DNA of 64,000 nucleotides from Burkholderiales bacterium. Its GTDB lineage: Bacteria; Pseudomonadota; Gammaproteobacteria; Burkholderiales; Burkholderiaceae_C. Below are positions 25,788 to 32,932 of this stretch, in pieces; positions within the stretch are counted from its first letter, which is position 1; every line of letters starts with the position of its first letter. The stretch is taken from NCBI GenBank assembly GCA_016702555.1, contig JADJDV010000006.1, positions 1-64,000 of the forward strand, written 5' to 3'. Position numbers and translations under genes: made by a program. The notes under the pieces are model-generated. The model had not been told where the DNA came from, did no database searches, and saw nothing but the letters and a program-made list of their open reading frames with translations.

Positions 25788-27908
25788 TCACACCGCCAGC
25801 GGGTCGACGTCGATCGCCCAGCGCAGCAGGCCGCGGTGCGCGGGGTCGGCGCGCAAGCGGTGCAGCAGCGGCTGGCAGGCCGCCAGCACGCGCTGCAAGG
25901 CGCCGCGCGAGGGGCTTTCCAGCAGCATCTGCGCGCGCTCGACGCCCGCCACGCGCTGCACCGCCAGTGGCACCGGCGGGTACCAGCGCACCTGGGCCAG
26001 CGCCGGCGCCAGTGCCGGATCGCGCGCGAAGGCGTCCTGCGCCGCCCGCGCCAGCGCGCTCAGGAAGTCCTGCGCCAGTTGCTGGCTGCGCCCCTCGGCG
26101 CGCAGCAGCGCCAGATGGCTGTAGGGCGGCAGCCCGGCTTGGGCGCGCTCGGCCAGCTGCTGCGCGGCGAAGCCGGGGTAGTCGTGGGCTTTCAGCGCGA
26201 CGTACAGCGGGTGCTGCGGGTGCTGGGTCTGCACCCACATCTCGCTGTCGCCGCCGCTGGTGGCGTCGCGGCCGGCGCGGCCGGCGGCCTGCATCAGCAG
26301 CGCGAACAGCCGTTCGGCGGCGCGGAAGTCGCTGGAGAACAGCGCGGCGTCGGGCTGGATCGCCGCCACCAGCGTGACGCGGCGGAAGTCGTGCCCCTTG
26401 GCGATCATTTGCGTGCCGACCAGCACGTCGACCGCGCCGGCGTGCACCTGGGCCAGGCTGGCTTCGAGCTGGCCCTTGCCACGCGTGGCGTCGGCGTCGA
26501 TACGGGCGATGCGCACCGGCGCGCCGTCCGGTCGCAGCACGCCGGCCAGCAGCTCGGCCAGGCGTTCTTCCAGCTGCTCGGTGCCGCGCCCAATGGTGCC
26601 GATGTCGAGGTTGCCGCAGTCGGGGCAGGCGCGCGGCACGCGCTGCGCGAAGCCGCAGTGGTGGCAGCGCAGCGTGCGGTCGATCTTGTGGAACACGCGG
26701 TAGGCGCTGCAATGCGGGCACTCACTTTTCCAGCCGCAGGCGGCGCAGTGCAGCACCGGCGCCCAGCCGCGCCGGTTGAGCAGCAGCAGCGCCTGCTCGC
26801 CGCGCGCCACGCGCGCTTCAATGGCCGCCAGCAGCGGCGGCGCGATCAGCGTGCCGCGCGGCTGGCGCGTCATGTCCACGCGCCGCACCCGCGGCAGGCC
26901 GGCCAGCGCCTCGGCGCCGGTGGCGACGCCGATGCGCCGCGGCATCGCCAGCCGCAGGTAGCGGCCGGGGCCGCCTTCTTGCGTCGGCGTGCTGGCGTGC
27001 CAGCTTTCCAGCGCCGGCGTGGCCGAGCCCAGGATGACCTTGGCGCCCAGCAGCTTGCCGCGGTACACGCCCAAGTCACGCGCCGAATAGCGCGCACCCT
27101 CCTGCTGCTTGTAGCTGGGGTCGTGCTCCTCGTCGACCACGATCAGCGCCAGCCGCGGCAGCGAGGCCAGCACCGCCACCCGGGTGCCGAGCACGATGCG
27201 CGCGCGGCCGCTGTGGGCGGCCAGCCAGGCCGCCAGCCGCTGCGCCGGCGTCAGGCCGCTGTGCAGCGACACGCAGGCGGCGGCGCCGAAGCGCGCGGCA
27301 AAGCGCGCCTCCAGCTGCGGCGTCAGGTTGATCTCGGGCACCAGCACCAGCGCCTGCGCCTCTGGCGTGCGCGCCAGCAGGCGCTGCACCGCCTGCATGT
27401 AGACCTCGGTCTTGCCGCTGCCGGTGGCGCCGAACAGCAGGAAGGGGCCAGGCTCAGTCTCGATGCGCGCCAGCGCCTCGGCCTGGCCGGCCGACAGCGC
27501 GGCGTGCCCGGGCGCCACCGTTGGCGCCGTGCCTTCGGGCGGCTGCCGCTTCAGGCGCCGCGCCAGTTGCGCGCCGTCCAGGGTGCGCAGCTGCGGCGGC
27601 AGCGCCGCCAGCGCGACCTCGCCCAGCGCGCGCTGGTAGTAGCGGGCGGTGAAGGCGATCAGCTCAAGCCAGTCGCCGGACAGCGGCGCCAAGCCGTCGA
27701 AACTGCCGGCCACGGCGCGCACTTGCGGCGCCAGCGCGGCGTCGGGCGGCGTGGCGGCGCCCCAGACCACGCCCAGCAGTTCGCGCGCACCCAGCGGCAC
27801 GCGCACGATGCTGCCGGCGGGCAGCGGCGCCTCGCTGCGGTAGGTCAGCGGCTCCGCCAGGCCGCTGTGGGCCGGGGTTGGCACGGCAATCGACAACCAG
27901 TGGCTCAT
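25788..27908 (-). CDS. priA: primosomal protein N' (replication restart helicase PriA)
   Basis: 706 aa from the ATG at 27908 (MSHWLSIAVPTPAHSGLAEP); the frame extends upstream but the extra 58 codons are intergenic-like. Domains: N-terminal 3'-OH-binding domain, winged helix, helicase core with GATGSGKTEVYMQAVQRLL (Walker A) and VVDEEHDPSYKQQEGARYSA (Walker B DEEH). An inserted zinc-binding module holds eight cysteines (CAACGWKSECPHC, CHHCGFAQRVPRACPDCG). Motifs GTQMIAKGHDF and QAAGRAGR follow. PriA reloads the replisome at collapsed forks. Family length is normal. Upstream lies a region with DnaA-box matches. Confidence 0.95.
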   Translation of the reverse strand: MSHWLSIAVPTPAHSGLAEPLTYRSEAPLPAGSIVRVPLGARELLGVVWGAATPPDAALAPQVRAVAGSFDGLAPLSGDWLELIAFTARYYQRALGEVALAALPPQLRTLDGAQLARRLKRQPPEGTAPTVAPGHAALSAGQAEALARIETEPGPFLLFGATGSGKTEVYMQAVQRLLARTPEAQALVLVPEINLTPQLEARFAARFGAAACVSLHSGLTPAQRLAAWLAAHSGRARIVLGTRVAVLASLPRLALIVVDEEHDPSYKQQEGARYSARDLGVYRGKLLGAKVILGSATPALESWHASTPTQEGGPGRYLRLAMPRRIGVATGAEALAGLPRVRRVDMTRQPRGTLIAPPLLAAIEARVARGEQALLLLNRRGWAPVLHCAACGWKSECPHCSAYRVFHKIDRTLRCHHCGFAQRVPRACPDCGNLDIGTIGRGTEQLEERLAELLAGVLRPDGAPVRIARIDADATRGKGQLEASLAQVHAGAVDVLVGTQMIAKGHDFRRVTLVAAIQPDAALFSSDFRAAERLFALLMQAAGRAGRDATSGGDSEMWVQTQHPQHPLYVALKAHDYPGFAAQQLAERAQAGLPPYSHLALLRAEGRSQQLAQDFLSALARAAQDAFARDPALAPALAQVRWYPPVPLAVQRVAGVERAQMLLESPSRGALQRVLAACQPLLHRLRADPAHRGLLRWAIDVDPLAV

Positions 27909-28002
27909 GGCCGCCGCGATCCGGTTTGACGCGCTGAGTTCACTTGTACTTTCGGCCTTAAGTCGTTGATTTGATGGTGAAACGGCGACGGTACCCAGAT
28001 TC

Positions 28003-28011
28003 TGTGGATAA
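28003..28011 (-). promoter_or_regulatory. DnaA-box match TTATCCACA
   Basis: TGTGGATAA on the + strand is the perfect reverse complement of the high-affinity DnaA box TTATCCACA. It lies 95 bases upstream of the priA start codon. Confidence 0.6.
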
Positions 28012-28040
28012 CTTTGTTGAAAAACCTGGGTGGGTACCCC

Positions 28041-28065
28041 GGAAGCCTTGAAAATCAAGGCTTCC
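28041..28065. repeat. perfect 11-bp hairpin upstream of priA
   Basis: GGAAGCCTTGA and TCAAGGCTTCC are perfect reverse complements separated by AAA. No T-run follows on either strand, so it is not a standard terminator; it could be a protein-binding site or mRNA 5' structure for priA. Confidence 0.7.
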
Positions 28066-28188
28066 GTTGCGGTGCCCGCCAAACGCGCAGGATTTAATGT
28101 ATATATGAATCAATGACTTGCGCGCGCTCTACGTTTTGTAGCACCGAACAGATGACGCGCCGCGCCCGAATCGACACGGATCAAGTTT

Positions 28189-28197
28189 TGTGCATAA
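28189..28197 (-). promoter_or_regulatory. DnaA-box match TTATGCACA
   Basis: TGTGCATAA on the + strand, reverse complement TTATGCACA, fits the consensus TTATNCACA. It is in the same orientation as the box at 28003 and overlaps the left arm of the inverted repeat 28196-28252. Confidence 0.5.
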
Positions 28198-28252
28198 GTC
28201 AAGCCTCGCGCGCCACATTTTGGGACTTTTTGCCAAGCCTATGGCTTGACTT
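28196..28252. repeat. 10-bp inverted repeat with 37-base spacer downstream of hemE
   Basis: AAGTCAAGCC (28196-28205) and GGCTTGACTT (28243-28252) are perfect reverse complements. A nested AAGCC-TAT-GGCTT palindrome lies at 28235-28247. On the minus strand this is about 95 bases after the hemE stop, so it may serve as a 3' processing structure. No clear T-run. Confidence 0.6.
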
Positions 28253-28345
28253 CCCAGGTGCTTGAGCGTAGGCGTCGTCCTACTTCCGACGCGGCCTGGG
28301 CTCGCGCGGCCGAGGCCGCGATCCATGGCGCGTTCGGTGGCGCGC

Positions 28346-29479
28346 TCAGCGGCGCATCTGGGCCGAATGGCGATGCACCTCGTCAACCAGGTGCTCGACG
28401 TGCTCCGGCGGCGTGAACTGGCTGATGCCATGGCCTAAATTGAAGATGTGCGTGACGCCGGGCCGGGCCGCGTCGATGTGCGGGGTGCCGAAGCTGTCGA
28501 GCACCGCGCGCGCCTGGGCGCGCACCGCCTCGGGCGGGGCGAACAGCACGTTCGGGTCGATGTTGCCTTGCAGCGCCGTGGGCCGCACCGCCTGGCCGTC
28601 GGTGGCGGGGTGTGCCAGCGCATCGGCCAGCACGGCGCGCGCGCGGCCCAGGTGGGTGGTCCAGTCCAGGCCGAGCACATCGCATGCCAGCGGCATCATC
28701 TCGGGCAGCCACTGCCCGCCGCCCTTGGTGAAGACGACGCGTGGCACCACCGCGCCGTCGGTGCCGTGGCGCTTGAGCTGCGTCAGCACGCGCGCCGTAT
28801 AGGCCAGGCTGAACTCCTGGAAGGCGCCGTCGGCCAGCACGCCGCCCCAGCTGTCGAACACCATCACCGCCTGCGCGCCGGCGTCGATCTGCGCGTTCAG
28901 GTACTGCGCCACGGCGTCGGCGTTGATCGCCAGCACGCGGTGCATCAGATCCGGGCGCGCGTACATCAGCGTCTTGACGTGGCGGTAGTCCTGAGAGCCG
29001 CCGCCCTCGACCATGTAACAGGCCAGCGTCCAGGGGCTGCCGGAAAAGCCGATCAGCGGCACGCGGCCGTTCAGCGCGCGGCGGATGCTGGTGACGGCGT
29101 CGAACACGTAGCGCAGCTTGTCCATGTCGGGCACGGCCAGTTCGGCCACAGCCGCTTCATCGCGCACCACTTTCTCGAACTTCGGCCCCTCGCCCTGCTG
29201 GAACGACAGGCCCAGGCCCATTGCGTCCGGCACCGTCAGGATGTCGGAAAACAGGATGGAGGCGTCGAGCGGGTAGCGCGCCAGGGGCTGCAGCGTGACC
29301 TCGGTGGCGTAGTCGACGTTGGTCGCCAGGCCCATGAAACTGCCGGCCTTGGCGCGCGTGGCGCAGTACTCGGGCAGGTAGCGGCCGGCCTGGCGCATCA
29401 GCCAGATCGGCGTGTGTTCGGTGGCCTGGCCCAGGCAGGCGCGCAGGAAGGTGGTGTTGAGCAGGGGAGCGAAACTCAT
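28346..29479 (-). CDS. hemE: uroporphyrinogen decarboxylase
   Basis: 377-aa cytosolic enzyme that decarboxylates uroporphyrinogen III to coproporphyrinogen III in haem synthesis, without a cofactor. The N-terminal signature PIWLMRQAGRYLPEY is intact (catalytic-pocket arginines), followed by SILFSDILTVPDAMGLGLSF with the key aspartate, and GFSGSPWTLACYMVEGGGSQ. The C-terminal FNLGHGISQFTPPEHVEHLV is typical. Slightly longer than E. coli (354 aa). The ATG is at 29479. Its neighbour across the intergenic region is priA. Confidence 0.97.
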   Translation of the reverse strand: MSFAPLLNTTFLRACLGQATEHTPIWLMRQAGRYLPEYCATRAKAGSFMGLATNVDYATEVTLQPLARYPLDASILFSDILTVPDAMGLGLSFQQGEGPKFEKVVRDEAAVAELAVPDMDKLRYVFDAVTSIRRALNGRVPLIGFSGSPWTLACYMVEGGGSQDYRHVKTLMYARPDLMHRVLAINADAVAQYLNAQIDAGAQAVMVFDSWGGVLADGAFQEFSLAYTARVLTQLKRHGTDGAVVPRVVFTKGGGQWLPEMMPLACDVLGLDWTTHLGRARAVLADALAHPATDGQAVRPTALQGNIDPNVLFAPPEAVRAQARAVLDSFGTPHIDAARPGVTHIFNLGHGISQFTPPEHVEHLVDEVHRHSAQMRR

Positions 29480-29533
29480 GCCCCGATTGTCTCAGTCTCG
29501 GGGCGCCGTTTTTTCCGAATCGGATCGGGTGCT

Positions 29534-29908
29534 TCAGTCGCCTTCGGCGGTGGTCAGTTCGCGCCCCAGTTCGGCGCGCAACTCGCGCAGCACCGGACCC
29601 AGCAGGCCGGCGGCGCCGCGCGCCAGTTGCGGCGCCGACTCGGCCAGCTGGCGGTCCAGGTGGCGGCCGAGTTGATCGAACTCGGCCGGATCGACAGCCC
29701 GCCCCTGCGCGGCGGCCTCGGCGGTGCGCTCGAAGCCGGCGATCAGGGCATCGACATCGAGGCGCGCCAGCATACCGGTGACCAGGCGCTCCAGCGCGCC
29801 CCCTGCCAGCACGCGGTCGAGCGCGTGGTCGGCCTGGGCCTGGGCCGGCAGCGCGGGCACGAAGCTCAGGGCACAGGCGGTCAGCAGGAAAGCGGTCAGG
29901 CGGTGCAT
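29534..29908 (-). CDS. secreted helical protein, unknown function
   Basis: 124 aa from the ATG at 29908, with signal peptide MHRLTAFLLTACALSFVPAL-PAQA. An in-frame upstream extension to 30088 exists but is not protein-like. The mature part is amphipathic and Ala/Leu-rich (LERLVTGMLARLDVDALIAG, AESAPQLARGAAGLLGPVLR) without cysteines or known motifs. It may be a small periplasmic helical bundle. 54 bases separate it from hemE. Confidence 0.7.
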   Translation of the reverse strand: MHRLTAFLLTACALSFVPALPAQAQADHALDRVLAGGALERLVTGMLARLDVDALIAGFERTAEAAAQGRAVDPAEFDQLGRHLDRQLAESAPQLARGAAGLLGPVLRELRAELGRELTTAEGD

Positions 29909-30139
29909 GGTGTTTTTTGCTCGGGTCGATCGTTTCTCAACGCGCCGGCCCGCCGACTGGCCGACAGCCGGTATTCCGTCATTGCGTGCGCGGGCATCCC
30001 ACGGACGATGGATGGCGGCGTGCGCGCCCGCCGCTATTCTGGAATCCAGCGTGCGACGACCGTCCGCGCTGATCCGTTCATCCGCCATTTCTCGATCATC
30101 CTGCTGGCCCGCCCAGCGCCTGACCTGAAAGGAGCCCCC

Positions 30140-30463
30140 ATGCTCAGGAAACTACTGGCCGCACTGGCCCTGTCCCATGCCGCGCTGTCGTTCGCTGCGG
30201 TCGACGCCAACACCGCCAGCGCCGCCGATCTGACCACCATCAAGGGCGTCGGCCCGAGCATGTCGTCGCAAATCGTCGAAGAGCGCAAGAAGGGCGCGTT
30301 CAAGAACTGGGACGACTTCATCGCCCGCGTCAAGGGCGTGGGCGAGAAGAACGCCGCCAAGTTCTCGAGCGAGGGGCTGACCGTCAACGGTGCTGCCCTG
30401 GGTGCCGCCGCGCCGGCCAAGCCAGCCGCCAAGCCGGCGGCCAAGACCGCGACCAAGCCATAG
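30140..30463 (+). CDS. ComEA-like helix-hairpin-helix protein
   Basis: 107 aa: signal peptide (MLRKLLAALALSHAALSFAA) then NTASAADLTTIKGVGPSMSS and FIARVKGVGEKNAAKFSSEG, the two half-motifs of a ComEA-type HhH domain that binds double-stranded DNA non-specifically. The tail is a low-complexity Lys/Ala/Pro repeat (PAKPAAKPAAKTATKP) that may also bind DNA. GAAAGGAG precedes the ATG. In competent bacteria ComEA pulls DNA into the periplasm; no other competence gene is in the window. A strong terminator follows. Confidence 0.85.
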   Translation: MLRKLLAALALSHAALSFAAVDANTASAADLTTIKGVGPSMSSQIVEERKKGAFKNWDDFIARVKGVGEKNAAKFSSEGLTVNGAALGAAAPAKPAAKPAAKTATKP

Positions 30464-30487
30464 CAGCAGCAGATCCCGCGCCATCGG

Positions 30488-30518
30488 ACAGCACGCTAAA
30501 GCGTGCTGTTCTTTTTTT
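30488..30518 (+). terminator. rho-independent terminator after the ComEA-like gene
   Basis: ACAGCACGC-TAAA-GCGTGCTGT is a perfect 9-bp stem followed by TCTTTTTTT. It is placed 24 bases after the stop. Confidence 0.9.
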
Positions 30519-30535
30519 GGCTCGATGAAGATCGG

Positions 30536-30847
30536 TCAGCGCACCGGCGCGTCGGTACCGAAGACCCGGTCCAGCACCGCCTGATGCGGATAGGCGGCGC
30601 CTGGGTCGAGCTTGCGCCGACGCGCGGGCGAGCAGGGCAGGCGGCCGCGATCCAGGTCGGAATGCCGCTGGACGGCCGCGCGCGTGACGGCCGGATGGCG
30701 CCGCGCGATGTCCTGCAGCAGGGCCACCAGCACATCGATCTGCGCTGGTGCGAATGCGTCGCGCCCGTCGCCGTCGTTGATCAGCTCGATGGCGATGGAG
30801 CGGTGGCTGTGCGTCAGCACATGGTGTGCCACCTGCGATTCCGGCAC
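30536..30847 (-). pseudogene. N-acetylmuramoyl-L-alanine amidase, truncated remnant
   Basis: About 103 codons resembling the C-terminal half of an Amidase_2/AmpD-like enzyme: RSIAIELINDGDGRDAFAPA, QIDVLVALLQDIARRHP, then VQRHSDLDRGRLPCSPARRR and KLDPGAAYP. The zinc-ligand histidine in RHSD is present. The N-terminal half (first histidine ligand, substrate loop) is missing or collapsed to SQVAHHVLTHSH. It directly follows the sulfhydrylase gene on the same strand. Probably a dead gene; a very small functional variant is less likely. Confidence 0.6.
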
Positions 30848-30866
30848 GCTGGCGCGCGTGGCGACC

Positions 30867-32198
30867 TCATGCCGTGGCGCGCGCCAGCGCTTGGTCGATG
30901 TCCCACAGGATGTCGTCGATGTCCTCGATGCCGACCGACAGCCGGATCATGTCGGCGCTGACGCCCGCCTGCTGCAGCTCCTCGTCGTTCAGCTGACGGT
31001 GCGTGGTCGAGGCCGGGTGGATCACCAGCGTCTTGGCGTCGCCAATGTTGGCCAGGTGGCTGAGGAATTCGCAGGCGTCGATGAAGCGCTCGCCGGCCGC
31101 GGCGCCGCCCTGAATGCCGAAGGTGAGGATGCCCGAGGCGCCGGGTTGGCCGTCCACTTCGCGGAACTGCCGGCGCGCGAGCTCGTGATGCGGCGAGTCG
31201 GGCAGGCCAGGGTAATTGACCCAGCGCACGCGTGGGTGCTCTTGCAGAAATTCGGCCACCCGGCGCGCGTTGCGGCAGTGCTCGCGCATGCGGAGGTGCA
31301 GGGTTTCGGCGCCTTGCAGCAGCAGCCAGGCCGACAGCGGCGACAGCACGGCGCCGAAGCTGCGGTTGACCTCCATGCGCGCCTTCATGGTGTAGCCGAA
31401 GTCGCCGAAGGTCTCGTAGAACTTGACGCCGTGGTAGGCGCGGCTGGGCTCGATCATCTCGGGGAATTTGCCGTTGTCCCAGGGGAAGCGGCCGCTTTCG
31501 ACGATGACGCCGCCCATGGTGGTGCCGTGGCCGCCGATGTACTTGGTGGCGCTGTGCACCACGATGTCGGCGCCGAGCTCGCAGGGGTTGCACAGATAGG
31601 GGCTGGCGACGGTGTTGTCGATCAGCAGCGGCACGCCGTGCGCGTGCGCCACTTCGGCTATTCGCAAGATGTCGAGCACGTTGACCAGCGGGTTGCCGAT
31701 GGTCTCGCCGAACACGGCGCGGGTGTGGGGCCGCATGGCGGCGGCGAAGTTGTCTGGTCGAGACGGATCGACGAAGGTCGTCTCGATGCCCAGCCGCGCA
31801 AAACCCACACCGAGCTGGCCCACCGTGCCGCCGTACAGCGTGCTGGCAGCGACGATGTGGTCGCCGGCCTTCAGGATGGCCAGCAGCGCCGTCATCTGCG
31901 CCGCCATGCCGCTGGCGCAGGCAAGCGCCGCGCGGCCATTTTCCAGCGCCGCCATGCGCTCCTCGAACACCGCGACCGTGGGGTTGCCGATGCGGCTGTA
32001 GACGTTGCCGAAGGTCTGCAGGTTGAACAGGCTGGATGCGTGCTCGGCGCTGTCGAAGACGAAGCTGGTGCTCTGGTGGATCGGCGTGGCGCGCGCGCCG
32101 GTCACCGGATCGGGCACGGCGGCGGCGTGCACGGCGCGGGTGGCAAAGCCAAAGGCGCGGTCGGCGCCGCCGGTGGAAGTCTCGTTGTGATCGGTCAT
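30867..32198 (-). CDS. metY: O-acetylhomoserine sulfhydrylase / aminocarboxypropyltransferase
   Basis: 443-aa PLP enzyme of the Cys/Met-metabolism family. It makes homocysteine from O-acetylhomoserine and sulfide. Family blocks: TPIHQSTSFVFDSAEHASSL, NVYSRIGNPTVAVFEERMAA, the SGMAAQ turn, LLIDNTVASPYLCNPCELGA, and the PLP-lysine motif HSATKYIGGHGTTMGG. The C-terminal substrate region VIHPASTTHRQLNDEEL with LSVGIEDIDDI is complete. Length (~430-445) separates it from cystathionine gamma-synthases (~390). Direct sulfhydrylation is the usual route in Comamonadaceae. Confidence 0.93.
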   Translation of the reverse strand: MTDHNETSTGGADRAFGFATRAVHAAAVPDPVTGARATPIHQSTSFVFDSAEHASSLFNLQTFGNVYSRIGNPTVAVFEERMAALENGRAALACASGMAAQMTALLAILKAGDHIVAASTLYGGTVGQLGVGFARLGIETTFVDPSRPDNFAAAMRPHTRAVFGETIGNPLVNVLDILRIAEVAHAHGVPLLIDNTVASPYLCNPCELGADIVVHSATKYIGGHGTTMGGVIVESGRFPWDNGKFPEMIEPSRAYHGVKFYETFGDFGYTMKARMEVNRSFGAVLSPLSAWLLLQGAETLHLRMREHCRNARRVAEFLQEHPRVRWVNYPGLPDSPHHELARRQFREVDGQPGASGILTFGIQGGAAAGERFIDACEFLSHLANIGDAKTLVIHPASTTHRQLNDEELQQAGVSADMIRLSVGIEDIDDILWDIDQALARATA

Positions 32199-32355
32199 GT
32201 GACTCGCAACCCCTGCTAGGAAAGTGTGGTCCGGTGGCCGCGGAGCAGGCCAAGCCAGCGAACGCCATGCCCGGACCTGCGCCGGGCATTGGCGTTGTCC
32301 CCCCTCGCGCAGCAGAGGGGGGAAGGCGCGCAGCGACTCAGGGGGGTGTTCACAT

Positions 32356-32871
32356 CTAATACGGCAGCACCTGCGGCCGCTTCGCCGAGATCACGCGCGT
32401 ATTCACGCCGGCCCAGCCCAGGCCGCCAAACAGGCGCGCGTGCTCGATCTTCACGCAGCGGTTCTGGACGACGAGCAGGCCGGCGTGCTCGGCGCGGCGC
32501 GCGGCGTCCTCGTTGACCACGCCGAGCTGCAGCCACAGGCAGGTCGCACCGATGGCGATGGCGTCCTCGGCCAGCGGCGGGATGTCCTCGCGCTTGCGAA
32601 AGCAGTCCACCATGTCGATGCGCCCGCCCTCGGCGCGGATCGCGGCGTCGGCCTCGCGCACGCTGGCGAAGGCGCGTTCGCCCAGAATGCTGCCGCCTTG
32701 CGTGGCCACCAGCGGGTTGACGGGCACGATGCGGTAGCCGTGCGCCTGCATGTACTTGGCGGCGAAGAAGCTGGGCCGGTGCCACTGCGGCGACAGGCCG
32801 ACCACGGCCAGCGTGCGGCACTGGTTCAGCACGCGGCGCAGGGTGGAAATGGTGTCGGGCGTGCGGCTCAT
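32356..32871 (-). CDS. CoA-binding domain protein (YccU-like)
   Basis: 171-aa Rossmann-fold CoA-binding protein from the ATG at 32871 (MSRTPDTISTLRRVLNQCRT). Motifs: LAVVGLSPQWHRPSFFAAKY (nucleotide-binding turn), RIVPVNPLVATQGGSILGER, IDMVDCFRKREDIPPLAEDA, and WLQLGVVNEDAARRAEHAGL with a C-terminal NRCVKIEH. The fold is that of the CoA-binding domain of succinyl-CoA synthetase. Function unknown. It is divergently transcribed from the large Pat-type protein, which has the same fold at its N-terminus, 61 bases away. Confidence 0.85.
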   Translation of the reverse strand: MSRTPDTISTLRRVLNQCRTLAVVGLSPQWHRPSFFAAKYMQAHGYRIVPVNPLVATQGGSILGERAFASVREADAAIRAEGGRIDMVDCFRKREDIPPLAEDAIAIGATCLWLQLGVVNEDAARRAEHAGLLVVQNRCVKIEHARLFGGLGWAGVNTRVISAKRPQVLPY

Positions 32872-32932
32872 GCGCGCAGTGTACGGAACTTGCCGGCATC
32901 GATCTGTCATCGTCTGCGGCGAGAATCCGGGC

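Larger units (their letters stand above)
27909..28345. other. 437-bp intergenic region between priA and hemE with DnaA boxes and hairpins
   Basis: No convincing gene in any frame. It contains two 9-base matches to the DnaA-box consensus TTATNCACA (28003-28011 and 28189-28197, both read on the minus strand), an AT-rich run (GATTTAATGTATATATGAAT at 28091-28110), and two long inverted repeats described separately. It also has a GGTACC pair at 27990-27995 and 28033-28038 bracketing the first DnaA box. It must hold the priA promoter (minus strand). Whether it binds DnaA in the cell is unknown. Confidence 0.7.

Noticed and set aside
25836..27929. 697-codon + strand frame opposite priA
   Set aside because: Composition is Gln/Arg/Ala repeats with no domain; priA on the other strand is unambiguous.
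28003..28197. Calling this region the chromosomal origin
   Set aside because: Only two boxes are seen, dnaA is not in the window and skew cannot be computed here; reported as a candidate regulatory or origin-like region only.
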